Part shown: in pieces, positions 39,301 through 51,300 of the stretch
How the letters are laid out: each line of letters starts with the position of its first letter
Position numbering within the stretch: position 1 is the first letter of the stretch
Assembly (NCBI GenBank): GCA_037349105.1
Contig: JAYJMM010000110.1
Span: 1,922,001-1,986,000 of the forward strand
Direction: 5' to 3'
From: Limnomonas spitsbergensis
Lineage: Eukaryota > Chlorophyta > Chlorophyceae > Chlamydomonadales
Length of the DNA stretch: 64,000 nt
Translations under genes and position numbers: made by a program
Notes under the pieces: generated by a model
Seen by the model: the letters and a program-made list of their open reading frames with translations, nothing else
Database searches by the model: none
What the model was told of the DNA's origin: nothing

Positions 39301-42300
39301 GCGGTCATTAATCAATCGATAAATTGATAAATCAAGGGGGGAGAGCAAGAGGTGTGTGGGAGAGGCGGGGGGGGAGGGGGCGGTCATTAATCAATCGATA
39401 AATGGACAAATCAAGGGGGGAGGGCAAGAGGTGTGTGGGAGAGGCGGGGGGGGAGGGGGCGGTCATTAATCAATCGATAAATCGACAAATCAAGGGGGGA
39501 GGGCAAGAGGTGTGTGGGAGAGGCGGGGGGGGAGGGGGCGGTCATTAATCAATCGATAAATCGACAAATCAAGGGGGAGGGCAAGAGGTGTGTGGGAGAG
39601 GCGGGGTGGGAGGGGGCGGTCATTAATCAATCGATCAATCGAAAAATCAAAGGGGGAGGGCAAGAGGTGTGTGGGAGAGGCGGAGGGGGAGGGGGCGGTC
39701 AATAATCAATCGATAAATCGACAAATCAAGGGGGGAGGGCAAGAGGTGTGTGGGAGAGGCGGGGGGGGGAGGGGGCGGTCAATAATCAATCGATAAATCG
39801 ACAAATCAAGGGGGGAGGGCAAGAGGTGTGTGGGAGAGGCGGGGGGGGAGGGGGCGGTCATTAATCAATCGATCAATCAACAAATCAAGGGGGGAGGGCA
39901 AGAGGTGTGTGGGAGAGGCGGGGGGGGAGGGGGCGGTCATTAATCAATCGACAAATCAAGGGAGGAGGGCAAGAGGTGTGTGGGAGAGGCGGGGGGGGGA
40001 GGGGGCGGTCATTAATCAATTGATAAATCGACAAATCAAGGGGGGAGGGCAAGAGGTGTGTGGGAGAGGCGGGGGGGGAGGGGGCGGTCATTAATCAATC
40101 GATCAATCAAGGGGGGAGGGCAAGAGGTGTGTGGGAGAGGCGGGGGGGGAGGGGGCGGTCATTAATCAATCGATAAATCGACAAATCAAGGGGGAGGGCA
40201 AGAGGTGTGTGGGAGAGGCGGGGTGGGAGGGGGCGGTCATTAATCAATCGATCAATCGAAAAATCAAAGGGGGAGGGCAAGAGGTGTGTGGGAGAGGCGG
40301 AGGGGGAGGGGGCGGTCAATAATCAATCGATAAATCGACAAATCAAGGGGGGAGGGCAAGAGGTGTGTGGGAGAGGCGGGGGGGGAGGGGGCGGTCATTA
40401 ATCAATCGATAAATCGACAAATCAAGGGGGGAGGGCAAGAGGTGTGTGGGAGAGGCGGGGGGGGAGGGGGCGGTCATTAATCAATCGATCAATCAACAAA
40501 TCAAGGGGGGAGGGCAAGAGGTGTGTGGGAGAGGCGGGGAGGGAGGGGGCGGTCATTAATCAATCGATAAATCGACAAATCAAGGGGGGAAGGCAAGAGG
40601 TGTGTGGGAGAGGCGGGGGGGAGGGGGCGGTCATTAATCAATCGATAAATCGACAAATCAAGGGGGGAGGGCAAGAGGTGTGTGGAAGAGGCGGGGGGGG
40701 AGGGGGCGGTCATTAATCAATCGATAAATCGACAAATCAAGGGGGGAAGGCAAGAGGTGTGTGGGAGAGGCGGGAGGGGAGGGGGCGGTCATTAATCAAT
40801 CGATAAATCGACAAATCAAGGGGGGAGGGCAAGAGGTGTGTGGGAGAGGCGGGGGGGGAGGGGGCGGTCATTTATCAATCGATAAATCGACAAATCAAGG
40901 GGAGAGGGCAAGAGGTATGTGGGAGAGGCGGGGAGGGAGGGGGCGGTCATTAATCAATCGATAAATCGACAAATCAAGGGGGGAGGGCAAGAGGTGTGTG
41001 GGAGAGGCGGAGGGGGAGGGGGCGGTCATTAATCAATCGATAAATTGATAAATCAAGGGGGGAGAGCAAGAGGTGTGTGGGAGAGGCGGGGGGGGAGGGG
41101 GCGGTCATTAATCAATCGATAAATGGACAAATCAAGGGGGGAGGGCAAGAGGTGTGTGGGAGAGGCGGGGGGGGAGGGGGCGGTCATTAATCAATCGATA
41201 AATCGACAAATCAAGGGGGGAGGGCAAGAGGTGTGTGGGAGAGGCGGGGGGGGAGGGGGCGGTCATTAATCAATCGATAAATCGACAAATCAAGGGGGAG
41301 GGCAAGAGGTGTGTGGGAGAGGCGGGGTGGGAGGGGGCGGTCATTAATCAATCGATCAATCAAGGGGGGAGGGCAAGAGGTGTGTGGGAGAGGCGGGGGG
41401 GGAGGGGGCGGTCATTAATCAATCGATAAATCAACAAATCAAGGGGGGAGGGCAAGAGGTGTGTGGGAGAGGCGGGGGGGGAGGGGGCGGTCATTAATCA
41501 ATCGACAAATCAAGGGAGGAGGGCAAGAGGTGTGTGGGAGAGGCGGGGGGGGGAGGGGGCGGTCATTAATCAATTGATAAATCGACAAATCAAGGGGGGA
41601 GGGCAAGAGGTGTGTGGGAGAGGCGGGGGGGGAGGGGGCGGTCATTAATCAATCGATCAATCAAGGGGGGAGGGCAAGAGGTGTGTGGGAGAGGCGGGGG
41701 GGGAGGGGGCGGTCAATAATCAATCGATAAATCGACAAATCAAGGGGGAGGGCAAGAGGTGTGTGGGAGAGGCGGGGTGGGAGGGGGCGGTCATTAATCA
41801 ATCGATCAATCGAAAAATCAAAGGGGGAGGGCAAGAGGTGTGTGGGAGAGGCGGAGGGGGAGGGGGCGGTCAATAATCAATCGATAAATCGACAAATCAA
41901 GGGGGGAGGGCAAGAGGTGTGTGGGAGAGGCGGGGGGGGAGGGGGCGGTCATTAATCAATCGATAAATCGACAAATCAAGGGGGGAGGGCAAGAGGTGTG
42001 TGGGAGAGGCGGGGGGGGAGGGGGCGGTCATTAATCAATCGATCAATCAACAAATCAAGGGGGGAGGGCAAGAGGTGTGTGGGAGAGGCGGGGGGGGAGG
42101 GGGCGGTCATTAATCAATCGACAAATCGACAAATCAAGGGGGGAGGGCAAGAGGTGTGTGGGAGAGGCGGGGGGGAAGGGGGCGGTCATTAATCAATCGA
42201 TCAATCAAGGGGGGAGGGCAAGAGGTGTGTGGGAGAGGCGGGGGGGGAGGGGGCGGTCATTAATCAATCGATCAATCGACAAATCAAGGGGGGAGGGCAA

Positions 42301-45300
42301 GAGGTGTGTGGGAGAGGCGGGGGGGGAGGGGGCGGTCATTTATCAATCGATAAATCGACAAATCAAGGGGAGAGGGCAAGAGGTATGTGGGAGAGGCGGG
42401 GAGGGAGGGGGCGGTCATTAATCAATCGATAAATCGACAAATCAAGGTGGGAGGGCAAGAGGTGTGTGGGAGAGGCGGGGGGGGAGGGGGCGGTCATTAA
42501 TCAATCGATAAATCGACAAATCAAGGGGGGAGGGCAAGAGGTGTGTGGGAGAGGCGGGGGGGAGGGGGCGGTCATTAATCAATCGATAAATCGACAAATC
42601 AAGGGGGGAGGGCAAGAGGTGTGTGGGAGAGGCGGGGGGGGAGGGGGCGGTCATTAATCAATCGATAAATCGACAAATCAAGGGGGAGGGCAAGAGGTGT
42701 GTGGGAGAGGCGGGGTGGGAGGGGGCGGTCATTAATCAATCGATCAATCGACAAATCAAAGGGGGAGGGCAAGAGGTGTGTGGGAGAGGCGGAGGGGGAG
42801 GGGGCGGTCAATAATCAATCGATAAATCGACAAATCAAGGGGGGAGGGCAAGAGGTGTGTGGGAGAGGCGGGGGGGGAGGGGGCGGTCATTAATCAATCG
42901 ATAAATCGACAAATCAAGGGGGGAGGGCAAGATGTGTGTGGGAGAGGCGGGGGGGGAGGGGGCGGTCATTAATCAATCGATAAATCGACAAATCAAGGGG
43001 GGAGGGCAAGAGGTGTGTGGGAGAGGCGGGGGGGAGGGGGCGGTCATTAATCAATCGATAAATCGACAAATCAAGGGGGGAGGGCAAGAGGTGTGTGGGA
43101 GAGGCGGGGGGGGAGGGGGCGGTCATTAATCAATCGATAAATCGACAAATCAAGGGGGAGGGCAAGAGGTGTGTGGGAGAGGCGGGGTGGGAGGGGGCGG
43201 TCATTAATCAATCGATCAATCGACAAATCAAAGGGGGAGGGCAAGAGGTGTGTGGGAGAGGCGGAGGGGGAGGGGGCGGTCAATAATCAATCGATAAATC
43301 GACAAATCAAGGGGGGAGGGCAAGAGGTGTGTGGGAGAGGCGGGGGGGGAGGGGGCGGTCATTAATCAATCGATCAATCGACAAATCAAGGGGGGAGGGC
43401 AAGATGTGTGTGGGAGAGGCGGGGGGGGAGGGGGCGGTCATTAATCAATCGATCAATCAACAAATCAAGGGGGGAGGGCAAGAGGTGTGTGGGAGAGGCG
43501 GGGGGGGAGGGGGCGGTCATTAATCAATCGACAAATCAAGGGGGGAGGGCAAGAGGTGTGTGGGAGAGGCGGGGGGGGAGGGGGCGGTCATTAATCAATC
43601 GATCAATCGACAAATCAAGGGGGGAGGGCAAGAGGTGTGTGGGAGAGGCGGAGGGGGAGGGGGCGGTCATTAATCAATCGATAAATCGACAAATCAAGGG
43701 GGGAGGGCAAGAGGTGTGTGGGAGAGGCGGGGGGGGAGGGGGCGGTCATTTATCAATCGATAAATCGACAAATCAAGGGGGGAGAGCAAGAGGTGTGTGG
43801 GAGAGGCGGGGGGGGAGGGGGCGGTCATTAATCAATCGATAAATCGACAAATCAAGGGGGGAGGGCAAGAGGTGTGTGGGAGAGGCGGAGGGGGAGGGGG
43901 CGGTCATTAATCAATCGATAAATCGACAAATCAAGGGGGGAGAGCAAGAGGTGTGTGGGAGAGGCGGGGGGGGAGGGGGCGGTCATTCATCAATCTATAA
44001 ATCGACAAATCAAGGGGGGAGGGCAAGAGGTGTGTGGGAGAGGCGGGGGGGGAGGGGGCGGTCAATAATCAATCGATAAATCGACAAATCAAGGGGGGAG
44101 GGCAAGAGGTGTGTGGGAGAGGCGGAGGGGGAGGGGGCGGTCATTAATCAATCGATCAATCGACAAATCAAGGGGGGAGGGCAAGAGGTGTGTGGGAGAG
44201 GCGGGGGGGGAGGGGGCGGTCATTAATCAATCGACCAATCGACAAATCAAGGGGGGAGGGCAAGAGGTGTGTGGGAGAGGCGGAGGGGGAGGGGGCGGTC
44301 AATAATCAATCGATGAATCGACAAATCAAGGGGGGAGGGCAAGAGGTGTGTGGGAGAGGCGGGGGGGGAGGGGGCGGTCATTAATCAATCGATAAATCGA
44401 CAAATCAAGGGGGGAGGGCAGGAGGTGTGTGGGAGAGGCGGGGTGGGAGGGGGCGGTCATTAATCAATCGATAAATCGAAGAATCAAGGGGGGAGGGCAA
44501 GAGGTGTGTGGGAGAGGCGGGGGGGGAGGGGGCGGTCATTAATCAATCGATAAATCGACAAATCAAGGGGGGAGGGCAAGAGGTGTGTGGGAGAGGCGGG
44601 GGGGGAGGGGGCGGTCATTAATCAATCGATAAATCGACAAATCAAGGGGGGAGGGCAAGAGGTGTGTGGAAGAGGCGGGGGGGGAGGGGGCGGTCATTAA
44701 TCATTCGATAAATCGATCAATCAAAGGAGGAGGGCAAGAGGTGTGTGGGAGAGGCGGGGGGGGAGGGGGCGGTCAATAATCAATCGATAAATCGACAAAT
44801 CAAGGGGGGAGAGCAAGAGGTGTGTGGGAGAGGCGGGGGGGGAGGGGGCGGTCATTCATCAATCTATAAATCGACAAATCAAGGGGGGAGGGCAAGAGGT
44901 GTGTGGGAGAGGCGGGGGGGGAGGGGGCGGTCAATAATCAATCGATAAATCGACAAATCAAGGGGGGAGGGCAAGAGGTGTGTGGGAGAGGCGGAGGGGG
45001 AGGGGGCGGTCATTAATCAATCGATCAATCGACAAATCAAGGGGGGAGGGCAAGAGGTGTGTGGGAGAGGCGGGGGGGAAGGGGCGGGCATTAATCAATC
45101 GATAAATCGACAAATCAAGGGGGGAGGGCAAGAGGTGTGTGGGAGAGGCGGAGGGGGAGGGGGCGGTCATTAATCAATCGATCAATCAACAAATCAAGGG
45201 GGGAGGGCAAGAGGTGTGTGGGAGAGGCGGGGGGGGAGGGGGCGGTCATTAATCAATCGATCAATCGACAAATCAAGGGGGGAGGGCAAGAGGTGTGTGG

Positions 45301-48300
45301 GAGAGGCGGGGGGGGAGGGGGCGGTCATTAATCAATCGACCAATCGACAAATCAAGGGGGGAGGGCAAGAGGTGTGTGGGAGAGGCGGGGGGGGAGGGGG
45401 CGGTCATTAATCAATCGATAAATCGACAAATCAAGGGGGGAGGGCAAGAGGTGTGTGGGAGAGGCGGGGGGGGAGGGGGCGGTCATTAATCAATCGATAA
45501 ATCGACAAATCAAGGGGGGAGGGCAAGAGGTGTGTGGGAGAGGCGGGGTGGGAGGGGGCGGTCATTAATCAATCGATAAATCGAAGAATCAAGGGGGGAG
45601 GGCAAGAGGTGTGTGGGAGAGGCGGGGGGGAGGGGGCGGTCATTAATCAATCGATCAATCGACAAATCAAGGGGGGAGGGCAAGAGGTGTGTGGGAGAGG
45701 CGGGGGGGGAGGGGGCGGTCATTAATCAATCGATCAATCGACAAATCAAGGGGGGAGGGCAAGAGGTGTGTGGGAGAGGCGGGGGGGGAGGGGGCGGTCA
45801 TTAATCAATCGATAAATCGACAAATCAAGGGGGGAGGGCAAGAGGTGTGTGGGAGAGGCGGGGGGGGAGGGGGCGGTCATTAATCAATCGATAAATCAAG
45901 GGGGGAGGGCAAGAGGTGTGTGGGAGAGGCGGGGGGGGAGGGGGCGGTCATTAATCAATCGATCAATCGACAAATCAAGGGGGGATGGCAAGAGGTGTGT
46001 GGGAGAGGCGGGGGGGGAGGGAGCGGTCATTAATCAATCGATAAATCGATAAATCGATCAATATAGCTCCATGATTTAGACCATGACCCAGGCTATGAAC
46101 GCTTTAGGAATGTTGCTCACGCGCCCTCTACTAACACTAATGGTGAGCGGCAGCTGGCTGATGGTCATGGGGCATTCCAGATCATGATTCCGGTCCTTGT
46201 CCAGGTCATGATCAGTGTTATGATTCAGGCTTCATGATTCAGACTATGAACCAGGCTATGAACCAGGCTATGAATGCTTCTGGGACCCTGCTCAAGCCCC
46301 TTCTCACAAGGATGGTGAGTGGCAGCTGGCTGATCGTCATGGAGTAGTCCAGATGATCATTAAGATCCTAATCCAGGTCATGATCTATGTTATGATTCAG
46401 GCTTCGTGATTCAGATTACGACCCAGGCTATGAACGCACAAGCCCCTTCTCACAATGATGGTGAGCGGCAGCTGGCTGATCGTCATGGAATAGTCCAGAA
46501 GCTGGAAGAATTCGAAAAGGTTGTACAGCCGGCCCTGCGAACAGAGGCAGGCATGTGCGGTATTTAAAATAAACCCTCGCATGGCAGCGGAAATATATAT
46601 CAGAGGAAAAGGCAAAACTAAATCGAAGGCATGCACGCATGGGTGGTGTCCTACCTATATAGATATGTAGTGCTGTGTGAAACCCCCTCCAGCTTCAGTA
46701 ACCCCGGAACTCTAAAACCTGAACCCTACCCTCGAATGGCCCCGGCAAGCTCTTAGAGGCAAGAGGCCTCCCACCCTAGGTCCACTACCTGCCCCGCGAC
46801 CCCCAGCCGTAAAATCATAGAAGCCTAAACCCTGGCCTTGACCCTAGCTCTGAAACCTGGCTTTGAAAACTCTCCAACAGGTTTGATAGGGGAGGGCAGA
46901 CCGCTGTCCACCAGCTGAAGAAATCCTAAACTTTTAACCTTTTCACCCCCTTTATTTAAAACTCGAGCTGTGGAAAACACTTACCAGTTTGAGGAAACCT
47001 AGCAGGCCGACGTAGAGAGCTGTTGACGTGGGCGTTGCTGGCATGGAGGAGGGCGGGTTGCTTTCCACCTCCTCCCCCAGCCACGGCGCAGCCGTTAAGA
47101 TGACGGGAGCGAACGGGAACATAAAGATAACGTCCCAAAAAAACAGACCCCTACGGCATGAGTGGACAGGCAGGCTGGCGGTAATTGGACAGGCCAGTGG
47201 CGAGCATGACGGGGGCAAACGGGAGCATGAAGATGGCGTCCCAAAAAACAGACCCCTACGGCATGAGTGGACAGGCAAGCTGGCGGTAATTGGACAGGCC
47301 AGTGGCAAGCATGACGGGGGCAAACGGGAGCATGAAATGGCGTCCCAAAGTAGCGGACACCGGCAAGAGTGGTAAGAGAGGGCTGGCAGGCAGGCGTTGA
47401 GCGGACGGGTCGGTGATCATGAGGGGAGCAAACAGGAGCATGGAGGTAGCAACGCGAAAGTAACAGACACGTGCAGACAAGTAAATATATACCTACACAT
47501 AAACCTGCCAGCCCCGCGGAGATTGAGCAGAAGGCCTGCATGTTACCTGGAGTAGTTCCAGCGGATCGTTGGCAGGTCCGTCACCATCTTCTTTGTTTCC
47601 GGGTGTTCATACGCAAGGGAGAACCTGCGGGCAGGCAGGCAGGCAGGCAGCACGCCATGAGCAGGGCTGTGGTATACACTTTTACCATATGTGTCTCGGG
47701 TGATCTTCTTCGTCTCCGGGTGTTCATACGCAAGGGAGAACCTGCAGGCAATCAGGCAGGCAGGCAGGCAGCACGCCATGAGCAGGGCTGTGGTATACAC
47801 TTTTACCATATGTGTCTCGGGTGATCTTCTTCGTCTCCGGGTGTTCATACGCAAGGGAGAACCTGCAGGCAATCAGGCAGGCAGGCAGCACGCCATGAGC
47901 AGGGCTGTGGTATACACTTTTACCATATGTGTCTCGGGTGATCTTCTTTGTTGCCGGGTGTCTATACGCAAGGGAGAACCTGCAGGCAATCAGGCAGGCA
48001 GGCAGGCAGCACGCCATGAGCAGGGCTGTGGTATACACTTTTACCATACGTGTCTCGGGTGATCTTCTTCGTCTCCGGGTGTTCATACGCAAGGGAGAAC
48101 CTGCAGGCAATCAGGCAGGCAGGCAGGCAGCACGCCATGAGCAGGGCTGTGGTATACACTTTTACCATACGTGTCTCGGGTGATCTTCTTCGTCTCCGGG
48201 TGTTCATACGCAAGGGAGAACCTGCAGGCAATCAGGCAGGCAGGCAGGCAGCACGCCATGAGCAGGGCTGTGGTATACACTTTTACCATATGCGTCTCGG

Positions 48301-51300
48301 GTGATCTTCTTCGTCTCCGGGTGTTCATACGCAAGGGAGAACCTGCAGGCAATCAGGCAGGCAGGCAGGCAGCACGCCATGAGCAGGGCTGTGGTATACA
48401 CTTTTACCATACGTGTCTCGGGTGATCTTCTTCGTCTCCGGGTGTTCATACGCAAGGGAGAACCTGCAGGCAATCAGGCAGGCAGGCAGGCAGCACGCCA
48501 TGAGCAGGGCTGTGGTATACACTTTTACCATACGTGTCTCGGGTGATCTTCTTCGTCTCCGGGTGTTCATACGCAAGGGAGAACCTGCAGGCAATCAGGC
48601 AGGCAGGCAGGCAGCACGCCATGAGCAGGGCTGTGGTATACACTTTTACCATACGTGTCTCGGGTGATCTTCTTCGTCTCCGGGTGTTCATACGCAAGGG
48701 AGAACCTGCAGGCAATCAGGCAGGCAGGCAGGCAGCACGCCATGAGCAGGGCTGTGGTATACACTTTTACCATACGTGTCTCGGGTGATCTTCTTCGTCT
48801 CCGGGTGTTCATACGCAAGGGAGAACCTGCAGGCAATCAGGCAGGCAGGCAGGAAGCACGTCATGAGCATCTTGCCTTCCAGCATACGGCACCTCTGGCC
48901 ATGAGAGGACAGGTCCTTGAAGCAGCCTGAAATAAACAGACTCTGCATATACCCTACATCTTGCCTTCCAGCATACGGCACCTCTGGCCATGAGAGGACA
49001 GGTACTTGAAGCAGCCTTAAATGAATATAGCCATACCCACTCACTTGAACACTATGTCGAGCAGGCACAAGAAGCTTCCAACAAGCTCTGTGACAGTCCA
49101 GAACACTTTGCTAGACCTGCAAGGGTTCAAGGTCCAGGTTTTGGGTTAAGGGTTTGAACAAGGCATCAGACATGCAAGTTTTAGGTTTTGGGGTAAAAGG
49201 TTCGAAAAAAGACATGCGTGGCATGCAGGGGTATAGGGTTCATCATATCAGACATGCAAGGTATCGTCTTATTTGTATTTTATTCATACCATACCACTGG
49301 GTATCCATCAATATCCGTGACAGTCTAAAACACTGAGTTCAGGGTTCAGGGTTCAGGGTCCAGGGTCCAGGGTCCAGGGTTCATGGTTCATGGTTCATGG
49401 TTCATGGTTCAGGGTTCCAGACCAGGAAGGGGTCCCGCACAGGCGTGTCAGGTCCGTAAGATTGTGGGCCGTGATGAAGCTGACTGGTAGCTGACATGTA
49501 GTTGACCTGTAACTGAAGATAAACAGTGTCACCCAGCCTCACCCACCCTGTTTCAGGGTTCAGGTTCCGGGGTCCAGGATTCAGGGTCCAGGGTCGGAAT
49601 TCAGGTTTCAGGGTTCCAGACCTGCCAGAATTCCTGCGCAGGCCAGTCAGGTCTGGTGGTTAGCTGACTGGTAGCTGAAGTGTAGCTAAGGGTGAACAGT
49701 GACAACCAGCTCCCCCCCCCCTTGACTCACGGGGCTCAAACACAGCTCTGTACAGCTCTGTACAGCTCTGTGCAGCAGTCACCAAAAGACAGCTTGGTCG
49801 AAATTACGGCGACTGAAATTCAGCTGCGTAATTCAGCCACCGTAAGAATTGTCATCGGCACTGCCCAGTCTCACCCAAAATTCTGTGCGGCGGCGAAAGA
49901 CAGCTTGACCGGCTCCAGGATGGAATTGGTGAGGGCTGCAAAAACTATGACATACCAGAAGATTATATACCTGCACATGTGGGTGTGGGTGTGGGTGACT
50001 GGGTGTCACTGTGGGCTTTTTAGTGGGGATGCCATCTAAAGCCTGTGCGAGTGTATGTGTGTTGGTGTGTGTGGCTGTGTGCGTGTGCAAGTTTTTCTGT
50101 GGGGATGCACCTGGGCCTCCTGCTGCTTACCGACTGTCGTGGGGCAGGATGAGCATATAGGACCATGCCAGCCTCCATTAGAGACCGGACAGTAGCTGAT
50201 TGTAGCCAAACGTAGCTGATTTTTAGCCGAGCGTACCTGATTTGTAGCCGAATGTGCCTGATGTGTAGCCGAAAAAACCTGCTTTGTAGCCAAATATACC
50301 TGATCTGTAGCCAAATGTACCTGATGTGTAGCCGAATGTACCATATTTGTAGCTGAAACATCCCCTGGTGTAAATACTAAGAGCGGATCCTGCTGTCGAT
50401 CTCACCTTCTGTCGTGTGGCATGATGACCAGCTGGGACCATGCTAGGGCCCACTGCAGGCCAACATGCTTAGTATTGCTTAGTATTGTAACTAAATTGTA
50501 GCTAAATAGTAGCTGTAATGTAGCTGAATCACAATATCAAATTGGCTCAAGTGTGGCCAATTACCCACCCTATCAGGAACACAAACAGCCGCTCCCGTTT
50601 CCCATCTCCCCACATGTCGGGTGGCATGATGACTAGCTGGTACCATGCCCGTCTCCACTACCGGCCACATCGTGGCTAATTTGTAGCTGAGTTTCAGCCG
50701 AGTTTTAGCTGGAAAGGGTAAATTCACAAACGAACACACACCCTTATGAACACTGCTAGCCCGTCAAGCTTTCCGCTGCTCACCATCGGTCGTGTGGCAT
50801 GATGACCAGCTGGGACCATGCCAGGGCCCAGGAGAGGCCCGCCGAGCGGCTCCCCTCGCCCTGCATGGAGCCTGCATACGTGGATTCATCACCCTCCCCG
50901 CGGCTCTCGAGATTGACGGAGGACAGCTGAGGCTGACTGAGAATCCTGCCTATGTCTTGCTTCCCCAGCGGTGGCTGTTTCAGCTGCGCGTGTGGGGCAC
51001 GGGTTTAGGGTTTAAGGTTCAGGTTTTAGGGTTTAGGTGTCATAATTTCCTACCTGCATCTTGTTTCCCCATCGGTGGCTGTTTCAGCTGCGCACGTGGA
51101 GCACGGGTTCAGGGTTCAGGGTTCAGGACAGAGGTGTACTTTTTCCTCGCCGCGTCTTGTTACCCCAGCGGCGGATGAGTCAACTGCCCATAGGAGGCAC
51201 GGGTTGACGGGGTTTAGGGCAATTACGTTGTCCCCACCACCTGTTTCTTGTTTCCCCAGCGGCGGTTGTTTCAGCTGCGCACACAGGGCACGGGTTGACA

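Noticed and set aside
26400..46060. Many 60-146-codon frames on both strands with INQSINRQIKGGGQEV or PSPPASPTHLLPSPLDL repeats.
   Set aside because: Frames follow the 79-bp repeat and its 1-bp length changes; they are repeat by-products.
26319..46066. CRISPR-like array (regular repeats with variable parts).
   Set aside because: Units are directly tandem without unique spacers, and the context is eukaryotic and intronic.
47543..48836. Overlapping frames on both strands across the 121-bp repeat.
   Set aside because: They are copies of the exon 5 edge plus spacer; no independent gene features.
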